Source: an uncultured Collinsella sp.
GTDB taxonomy: Bacteria; Actinomycetota; Coriobacteriia; Coriobacteriales; Coriobacteriaceae
Reading direction: 5' to 3'
DNA: 10,546 nt
Assembly (NCBI GenBank): GCA_900752345.1
Contig: CAADVA010000153.1
Span: 1 to 10,546, forward strand
Within the stretch, counting starts at the first letter, position 1. Every line of letters begins with the position of its first letter. Under the pieces are notes generated by a model. The model did not search any database and was not told where the DNA came from. It saw nothing but the letters and a program-made list of their open reading frames with translations. Of this stretch, positions 6,406 through 10,546 are shown piece after piece. The translations under genes and the position numbers were made by a program.

Positions 6406-6649
6406 AGAGCTGGGCTCATTGCCGCAGGCTGATTCGCACCCCCGATCCCAAGAAGACAGAAGCGCCACTTGCTTCGTTGAGCCCCAACATCCGACCCCGG
6501 CTCCCCCTCATATCCCCAGTGGCATTTCAACTCCAGGATATGTCGCGATTATGCCCGGTCATCCATGCAAATGGACACCACTCTAACACTGGGGTCAGAT
6601 ATCCCCCGCTGCGGCGTATAGAGTAAAATCTTGACCGCCGCGGAATCCG

Positions 6650-6675
6650 CCTGCGGGCAACGCTCCGATCTCCGA
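6650..6675 (+). repeat. Left repeat of the small-ORF locus
   Basis: CCTGCG (6650-6655) and TCTCCGA (6669-6675) recur in the same order at 6840-6861 beyond the ORF. The central GCGGGCAACGC (6653-6663) is instead a perfect 11-bp inverted copy of GCGTTGCCCGC (6843-6853). It also contains a tandem CTCCGAT pair (6663-6676). It lies in the expected 5' leader of the ORF at 6690. Confidence 0.5.
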
Positions 6676-6689
6676 TTGGGGTGAAGCCT

Positions 6690-6782
6690 ATGAACTTGTT
6701 TCTTGAAATCCTGCGCCTCTCGATGTATGTGACCGGCATTGCCCGGAACCTCTACTCGATCTGGCGGGAATATAAGCAGTAA
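6690..6782 (+). CDS. Candidate 30-residue small amphipathic protein, possible type I toxin
   Basis: The ORF encodes MNLFLEILRLSMYVTGIARN followed by LYSIWREYKQ. It is a likely single amphipathic or membrane helix: a hydrophobic face of Leu, Ile, Met, Tyr, Val and Trp, one acidic residue early and a charged C terminus. Size and layout resemble type I toxins such as TisB and Fst, but I recognise no family and sequence identity is not claimed. GGGGTGA (6678-6684) lies five bases before the ATG and fits the GGTGA part of the anti-Shine-Dalgarno match. Repeats flank it (6650-6675, 6840-6861), and a minus-strand terminator sits 25 bases after the stop. Being so short, it could also be a chance ORF. 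Confidence 0.4.
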   Translation: MNLFLEILRLSMYVTGIARNLYSIWREYKQ

Positions 6783-6802
6783 CGGATAGCGAAGGGAGTC
6801 AT

Positions 6803-6828
6803 GAAAAGGGCCGGTTGCAGCCGGCCCT
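6803..6828 (-). terminator. Intrinsic terminator, minus strand
   Basis: AGGGCCGG (6807-6814) pairs perfectly with CCGGCCCT (6821-6828) over loop TTGCAG. Read on the minus strand, the stem is followed by TTTT (6807-6804, counting the closing base). There is no T run on the plus side. It may end the candidate small RNA, or mRNA from the zinc-ribbon gene whose stop is 220 bases upstream. Confidence 0.65.
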
Positions 6829-6839
6829 AGACGATAATA

Positions 6840-6861
6840 CCTGCGTTGCCCGCGTCTCCGA
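6840..6861 (+). repeat. Right repeat of the small-ORF locus
   Basis: CCTGCG (6840-6845) and TCTCCGA (6855-6861) repeat the left element at 6650-6675, with a shorter middle (GCGTTGCCCGC at 6843-6853) that is the reverse complement of the left core. See the left repeat for its partner. Confidence 0.5.
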
Positions 6862-6910
6862 AGTTTAAGCGCTGAGGAGCGGGTTCCGTGGCACAACCTG
6901 ATTCTACCCA

Positions 6911-6939
6911 GTGGAAAGGCTCTTTTACAGCCGTTCCAC
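6911..6939. promoter_or_regulatory. Long dyad downstream of the zinc-ribbon gene
   Basis: GTGGAA (6911-6916) pairs with TTCCAC (6934-6939); after one mismatch AGGCT pairs inward with AGCC(G), leaving a short loop rich in T. No T tract follows on either strand, so it is a poor terminator. It overlaps the weak -35 of the candidate minus-strand small RNA and could be an operator or an mRNA 3' hairpin. Confidence 0.35.
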
Positions 6940-7047
6940 CGATTATTTACATCTGGCACCCTCAAACAATCAGACGACAGTCCGCACTCCTGCGAGCTGC
7001 CCCGTTCCTCTAGCTATCGGATCGCAGCGCCGACCGGCACTACTCCC

Positions 7048-8385
7048 CTACTTCCCAAAGATCGCGGCGAACAAGCCTTTTCGTTTGGGCTTCTTCTCTC
7101 GGTAGGAACCCTCGGCCGCCGCCGCCACCTGACGCGGCTGCTCTCCGCCTCCACGGCGCACGATCTGGTATAGGAACGGCGATTTAACGTATTTGACCTC
7201 GATGGGCGTGGCGTGCACGGTACTTTCGCTCGACAGCATCACGTTGGGATTGAGCGGCGCCACCACATGCGTCTCACGCTTGTCGCTAAACACCACCGCG
7301 GCCGCACGACCCGTCTGGCCGTTGACGGCAATGCGCACCTGCTCGCCATCGCGGCTGTCCGTCGCCGGGCGATCGACAAAGTAGACCGGCACCATCACCA
7401 GGCCGTCCTTATGCTTGCGGGCCTTGCGCGCCCAGGTGCGGATGCTCTTTTTATTGAGCCCCAGCACCGCCTCGGCATCGTTGCCGGCAACGTCGAGCGC
7501 CAGCTTATCAATGACCACCTGGTCCTTGGTGGACGCATCGACGGAGACAACACGGAAGTCACCTTCCTGCATGGCCGGGTCAAACGGCCCAACCTTGGCA
7601 AAGTCCCACGGTTCCAAAATGCCCATGAGGCGAACGTCCAGGTAGTTTGCCCGCGGATACGCCCAGTCGAGCACCTCGTAGTACACCAGGGTCTCCTTGC
7701 TCAGCCCCTTGCCCGGGAAGGACGCCATCATGCGCAGGTCCGCGAGCGCCATGGGGAAGTAGAAGAGCATCATGTCATTTTGAATCGCGTCTTCCACGTC
7801 GTGCCCGGCAAAGGCGTCGGGGTATTGGCGCACCAGCTGCAGCGCGTTGGCACGCGCCTGCTGCGGCGAGATTTCGCAGGGAATACCCTGCTCAGGCACA
7901 TACTCGGCACCAACGCCCATGGTCAGGCGCTTGCTAAACGTGCCGGGCTTGAGAAGGTCGGCAACGCCGATCTTATTTCCGCAGGACGGGCACTCAAACA
8001 CGCGCTGAGTGGACTCGCCTTCAAAGGACGCGCCGCAGAAGGGGCAGGGAATGCTCACGTGCGTGGCTTCTTGGAACTCCTGCGCCGTGCCGCGATCCTC
8101 CCACAGCAGATGCTCCAGAACCGACTGATTGCGCCAGTGTGAATTAAAGAAATACCAGTCCGGGTCCTCCGGGCGCTCGAGTTGCGACACATGGGTGAGC
8201 TTAAGTAGCCCATCGACAACCGTCAGCGGCGTATGGCGAATGCCCAGGGCGCTCTTGGGCTCCCCCGCATCGGCCTGCCACGGAACGACCGTGCCGCAAT
8301 AGGCGCACTCAAAGCTGCGTTTAGCCTGGTGTGAGTACATAGGGCCGCCGCAGTTTTGGCATTTAATGGCAAACATCTCGTCCAT
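7048..8385 (-). CDS. Double zinc-ribbon protein of unknown function
   Basis: This 445-residue, apparently soluble protein has two four-cysteine zinc ribbons, CxxC-x14-CxxC in both cases: Cys9/12/27/30 (CQNCGG and CAYCG) and Cys114/117/132/135 (CPFCG and CPSCG). Each should hold one structural zinc. The rest (about 150-400) is a mixed alpha/beta region that I do not recognise. The C terminus is strongly basic (REKKPKRKG) and ends LFAAIFGK, which may contact nucleic acid or membrane. No transmembrane segment or catalytic motif was seen. AAGGAGG eight bases before the ATG at 8385 fixes the start. The gene is divergent from the metal transporter at 8604 and has a dyad in its leader. A role in nucleic-acid or metal handling would be speculation. 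Confidence 0.85.
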   Translation of the reverse strand: MDEMFAIKCQNCGGPMYSHQAKRSFECAYCGTVVPWQADAGEPKSALGIRHTPLTVVDGLLKLTHVSQLERPEDPDWYFFNSHWRNQSVLEHLLWEDRGTAQEFQEATHVSIPCPFCGASFEGESTQRVFECPSCGNKIGVADLLKPGTFSKRLTMGVGAEYVPEQGIPCEISPQQARANALQLVRQYPDAFAGHDVEDAIQNDMMLFYFPMALADLRMMASFPGKGLSKETLVYYEVLDWAYPRANYLDVRLMGILEPWDFAKVGPFDPAMQEGDFRVVSVDASTKDQVVIDKLALDVAGNDAEAVLGLNKKSIRTWARKARKHKDGLVMVPVYFVDRPATDSRDGEQVRIAVNGQTGRAAAVVFSDKRETHVVAPLNPNVMLSSESTVHATPIEVKYVKSPFLYQIVRRGGGEQPRQVAAAAEGSYREKKPKRKGLFAAIFGK

Positions 8386-8414
8386 GGATACGTCCTCCTT
8401 TGCACAGGGGCTGT

Positions 8415-8431
8415 CGACATTAAGTATGTCG
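8415..8431. promoter_or_regulatory. Dyad in the leader of the zinc-ribbon gene
   Basis: CGACAT-TAAGT-ATGTCG is a perfect 6-bp inverted repeat with a 5-base spacer, 30-46 bases upstream of the minus-strand start at 8385 and next to its ribosome binding site. On the minus strand the centre reads CATACTTAATG, so a -10 box may overlap it. A repressor operator is the simplest reading. Confidence 0.4.
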
Positions 8432-8441
8432 GGCAGGCAGG

Positions 8442-8461
8442 CACATGCCCATACCCATGTG
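8442..8461. promoter_or_regulatory. CACATG-N8-CATGTG dyad between divergent genes
   Basis: CACATG (8442-8447) and CATGTG (8456-8461) are a perfect inverted repeat, 11 bases from the CGACAT dyad. It could serve either the zinc-ribbon gene or the transporter gene. Confidence 0.3.
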
Positions 8462-8535
8462 GCCCAAAATGGAGCACCTGGTCGGACAAGAAGGGCCGCT
8501 CGTTAGCTCCAGCAGACCATTGCTGCATTTTCTGA

Positions 8536-8560
8536 GCATCGGCGCACGGTGCGCTCATGC
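8536..8560 (+). promoter_or_regulatory. Dyad upstream of the CDF transporter gene
   Basis: GCAT (8536-8539) and GCGCA (8542-8546) mirror TGCGC (8550-8554) and ATGC (8557-8560) around CGG, with a two-base internal mismatch. It ends 43 bases before the transporter start and just before TACACT (8566-8571), a possible -10 box. It could be a metal-regulator operator, but it does not match an AT-rich DtxR/MntR-type box. Confidence 0.35.
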
Positions 8561-8603
8561 GAGCTACACTATCCCCTTAAACGAGGATGCGAGGAGATAC
8601 GCC

Positions 8604-9785
8604 ATGCTATTTGTAAATCGGCTGGTACATACGCTTGTTCCCGGCAGTGAGGACGAGCCGGTCGATACAACTTGTCGCACCAACGCGGGCTTTGTCGCAA
8701 GCCTCATTTGCATTGGCCTCAACATTGCCCTGTGCCTAGCCAAGGGCATCGCGGGTCTGCTCGCCGGCTCTGTCTCGCTTATCGCCGACGCCTTCAACAA
8801 CCTCTCCGATGCCTCGAGCAACATCGTGAGCCTGCTCGGATTCCGACTTGCCAGCCGCCCGGCCGACGAAGGCCACCCCTATGGCCACGGCCGCTACGAA
8901 TACCTCGCCGGTCTGGTTGTCGCCGTCCTCGTTTGTGCTGTCGGCATCAATCTGGTGCTCGAGTCCGTTACCAAAATCATCAAGCCCTCCCCCACCGCTT
9001 ACACGCTCGTTTCCCTTGCGGCACTGGCTACATCCATGCTCGTTAAGCTCTGGATGGCCGCGTTCAACCGCACGTTGGGTGATCGCATCGGCTCGGAGAC
9101 GCTCATCGCCACGGCACAGGACTCCAAGAATGACGTCATCACCTCGGGCTCGGTCTTGGCGGCGGCGCTTATTTCGCAAGCGACCGGCTTTGATCTCGAC
9201 GGCTGGGCAGGCCTGGGCGTGGGCGTCTTCATCTGCATCAGCGGCATGGGCCTGGTGCGCGACGCCATCAGCCCGCTGTTGGGGCAAGCGCCCGACCCCA
9301 AGCTCGTCCAGGAAATCCGCGACAGGATCATGTCATACCCCCAGGTTCTAGGCACGCACGACCTCATGGTGCACGACTACGGCCCCGGCCGTCAGTTTGC
9401 CAGCGCACACGTGGAAATGCCCGGCGAGGGCGATGCCTTTGAGCACCACGAGATCCTGGACACCATCGAACACGATATCAAACGCCAGATGGGCATTGGC
9501 ATTACGCTGCACTGCGACCCCATTGCAACAACCGGTGACGACCTGCGCGGCTGGGTCAAGCGCGGCGTAGCGCAGATCGACCCTGCGCTCTCCATCCACG
9601 ACTTGCATGAGCACGACGGCTTCGTTTCGTTTGACCTGGTGCGTCCCGACGGCTTTGACATATCCGACGAGGAGCTACTGGAGCTCGTCACGCGCATCGT
9701 GCACGAGCGCCGGCCCGATGCGTCATGCGTCGTCACGTTCGATTCGGGCTTCAGCTCGCCCGAGCGTCCGGCAGAGCAGCTGTAA
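8604..9785 (+). CDS. Cation diffusion facilitator (CDF) family metal exporter
   Basis: This 393-residue inner-membrane transporter belongs to the family that exports divalent metals such as Zn, Mn, Fe or Co by proton exchange. Transmembrane helices begin near residue 30. The metal site is visible as D62-AFNNLS-D69 in helix 2 and D173-SKN-D177 in helix 5, with the HPYGHGRYEYLAG loop typical of the family. Asn at 65-66, where Zn-type members have His, leans towards Mn or Fe, but this is not decisive. A cytoplasmic CDF domain follows (about 230-310), then about 80 further residues (LRGWVKRGVAQIDPAL onwards) that look like a second, similar domain. ATG 8604 is chosen because GAGGAG lies seven bases before it; the longer open frame back to 8445 adds no family sequence. 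It is divergent from the zinc-ribbon gene. Confidence 0.9.
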   Translation: MLFVNRLVHTLVPGSEDEPVDTTCRTNAGFVASLICIGLNIALCLAKGIAGLLAGSVSLIADAFNNLSDASSNIVSLLGFRLASRPADEGHPYGHGRYEYLAGLVVAVLVCAVGINLVLESVTKIIKPSPTAYTLVSLAALATSMLVKLWMAAFNRTLGDRIGSETLIATAQDSKNDVITSGSVLAAALISQATGFDLDGWAGLGVGVFICISGMGLVRDAISPLLGQAPDPKLVQEIRDRIMSYPQVLGTHDLMVHDYGPGRQFASAHVEMPGEGDAFEHHEILDTIEHDIKRQMGIGITLHCDPIATTGDDLRGWVKRGVAQIDPALSIHDLHEHDGFVSFDLVRPDGFDISDEELLELVTRIVHERRPDASCVVTFDSGFSSPERPAEQL

Positions 9786-9793
9786 TCGACAGC

Positions 9794-9862
9794 AAAACGG
9801 GACGCAGGACCGCCGACCAACGCGCCTATGCGCCCGGTCACGCGATCCTGCGCCCCGTTTTT
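9794..9862. terminator. Bidirectional intrinsic terminator between convergent genes
   Basis: The 16-base arm 9794-9809 (AAAACGGGACGCAGGA) pairs with 9846-9861 with one mismatch. The loop holds a second stem, GACC/GGTC with GCGC/GCGC. T runs lie at the 3' side on both strands (GTTTTTG on plus, GTTTTG on minus). It serves both the transporter gene and the convergent gene ending at 9896. Confidence 0.9.
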
Positions 9863-9895
9863 GTTTGCACTGTTAAGGCCCCAGCCGCTCGTCCG

Positions 9896-10546
9896 CTAGT
9901 TTCCCTGTGCGCCCGAAATGCCGTTTTGCAGAGCGTCCCAGGCATTGGTAGCCATATCGCCCAGATTCTGAGCAGTATCACCCAGGTTTTGTGCCGTATC
10001 GCCCAGCTCTTGCGCCTTATCTCCCAACTCCTGCGCCTTGTTGCTCAAGTCCTCCAGCGTATTGGAGCTCGAGCTGTCGGTACCGCTTTGGCCGCCGGAC
10101 GAGTTGCCATAGCTGTTCTTGTGCGTGAGCTGAATCTCCAGGTTGCCGTTGTCGTTATAGTAGGCATTCGTAACAACCCAGTTGGAATCGATGACGGGCG
10201 TTGAGCCATCGTCGGTCAGAATCACGGCGTTCGAAAGGTCGGCTCCGCGCGACTTGAGGAGCTTCTTGGCGTTGGACCAGTACTGTCCCGGGATATCGCT
10301 CAGGTCGACGGCAGCAGACTGGGTGATCTCGGCCTGCTCGGTCGTGGCATCGGTCGTGGCGCCCCGCTTGTTGAGCATGCCCGACACGATGGCGAACACG
10401 ACCGACAAGGCAAAGAAGATCGCCAGCACAATCAGGATTTTCTTGATCACGCTCGACGAACGCGACGGTGCCTTCTCCTCGTCCTCACCATACTGCGGAA
10501 TCGATTTGGGATACTCGCGATACGGCTGGCACGCATGCGGATCGCG
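9896..10546 (-). CDS. Membrane-anchored protein with heptad-repeat C terminus, 5' end outside window
   Basis: The minus strand is open from the right edge to a TAG at 9896, giving 216 residues. Residues 1-32 are a Pro/Glu/Ser-rich cytosolic part, 33-58 a transmembrane helix (VIKKILIVLAIFFALSVVFA), then an outside part. A GTG at 10450 would drop the first 32 residues, but it has no ribosome binding site and the upstream reading is coherent, so the true start is probably beyond the window. The segment IPGQYWSNAKKLLKSRGADL to LEIQLTHKN resembles a PASTA-like fold only weakly. After a Ser/Gly linker come four exact-length heptads, KAQELGD twice and TAQNLGD twice (9956-10039), followed by a degenerate one. 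They suggest an amphipathic or coiled helix. Function unknown. Confidence 0.8.
   Translation of the reverse strand, partial: RDPHACQPYREYPKSIPQYGEDEEKAPSRSSSVIKKILIVLAIFFALSVVFAIVSGMLNKRGATTDATTEQAEITQSAAVDLSDIPGQYWSNAKKLLKSRGADLSNAVILTDDGSTPVIDSNWVVTNAYYNDNGNLEIQLTHKNSYGNSSGGQSGTDSSSSNTLEDLSNKAQELGDKAQELGDTAQNLGDTAQNLGDMATNAWDALQNGISGAQGN
9956..10039 (-). repeat. Four tandem 21-bp repeats encoding heptads
   Basis: Four 21-base units encode xAQxLGD (KAQELGD, KAQELGD, TAQNLGD, TAQNLGD). The pairwise identity of neighbouring units suggests growth by slippage or unequal crossing-over. Copy number may vary between strains. Confidence 0.75.

Larger units (their letters stand above)
6325..6689. 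other. Gene-poor region after hicB
   Basis: I see no convincing gene in these 365 bases. They hold a hairpin without T tract (6381-6405), a spaced 8-bp inverted repeat CCCCAGTG/CACTGGGG (6514-6521 and 6587-6594), GC-rich dyads around GCGGCG/CGCCGC (6611-6616 and 6636-6641), a TAAAAT hexamer (6624-6629) that could be a -10 box, and the 5' repeat of the small-ORF locus (6650-6675). Confidence 0.5.
6803..6894 (-). ncRNA. Candidate opposite-strand small RNA downstream of the small ORF
   Basis: On the minus strand TAGAAT (6906-6901) matches the -10 consensus at five of six positions, with a weak TGTAAA 17 bases before it. A transcript from about 6894 would run through the inverted copy of the right repeat and stop at the hairpin and T4 near 6804, giving an RNA of about 90 nt. 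Because the left and right repeats share CCTGCG and TCTCCGA in direct order, this RNA could base-pair with the leader of the small-ORF mRNA. No ORF is needed. The whole call is inference from signals. Confidence 0.3.

Noticed and set aside
6540..6626. 28-codon ORF starting ATGTCGCGA before the small-ORF locus
   Set aside because: The only purine-rich stretch is directly against the ATG, and the peptide shows no hydrophobic or domain pattern.
7213..8142. Plus-strand open frame of 309 codons opposite the zinc-ribbon gene
   Set aside because: Its translation is His/Arg-rich, as expected of an antisense frame; the minus frame has perfectly spaced cysteine motifs and AAGGAGG.
8445..8603. N-terminal extension of the CDF transporter by 53 residues
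   Set aside because: No ribosome binding site at 8445, the extension covers the divergent promoter region and does not resemble CDF proteins; ATG 8604 has a good site.

Overview
The window looks like chromosomal DNA of a GC-rich Gram-positive actinobacterium, most likely a gut member of the Coriobacteriia such as Collinsella. This is inferred from base composition, strong AAGGAGG-type ribosome binding sites, lipoproteins with an LVGC lipobox, a Tat signal peptide and an LAxTG-type (class E sortase) wall-anchoring signal on one large protein. No rRNA, tRNA, CRISPR array, transposase or phage gene was seen.

Layout, left to right. (1) 1-454, minus strand: 5' part of a cyclodeaminase/cyclohydrolase-family folate enzyme, cut by the window edge. 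(2) 455-2360: a promoter region followed by two tandem paralogous small lipoproteins (832-1437 and 1664-2257). Each is preceded by an identical 20-nt motif and followed by a similar GC-rich terminator, so the whole unit appears to have duplicated. (3) 2563-5046: an 827-residue Tat-exported, wall-anchored phosphatidylinositol-specific phospholipase C-like protein with its own strong terminator. (4) 5141 to about 6940: an accessory-looking stretch that is more AT-rich in its intergenic part. It holds a small PH-like protein that may be frameshifted at its 5' end, a hicA-hicB toxin-antitoxin operon with a dyad operator, and then a gene-poor region. That region contains a 30-codon ORF flanked by related repeats, with a candidate opposite-strand small RNA behind it; the arrangement resembles a type I toxin-antitoxin locus. 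(5) 7048-8385, minus strand: a protein of unknown function with two four-cysteine zinc ribbons, divergent from (6) 8604-9785, a cation diffusion facilitator transporter; their shared intergenic region carries several dyads. (7) 9896-10546, minus strand: a membrane-anchored protein with a heptad-repeat C terminus, open to the right edge, which converges on the transporter gene through a shared bidirectional terminator.

The genes do not form one pathway. Four products face the cell surface or membrane (two lipoproteins, the phospholipase, the repeat protein), one exports metal, and the middle holds one clear and one tentative toxin-antitoxin module. The most novel candidate is the small ORF and repeat locus at about 6640-6910. 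The strongest biological lead is the wall-anchored PI-PLC-like enzyme.
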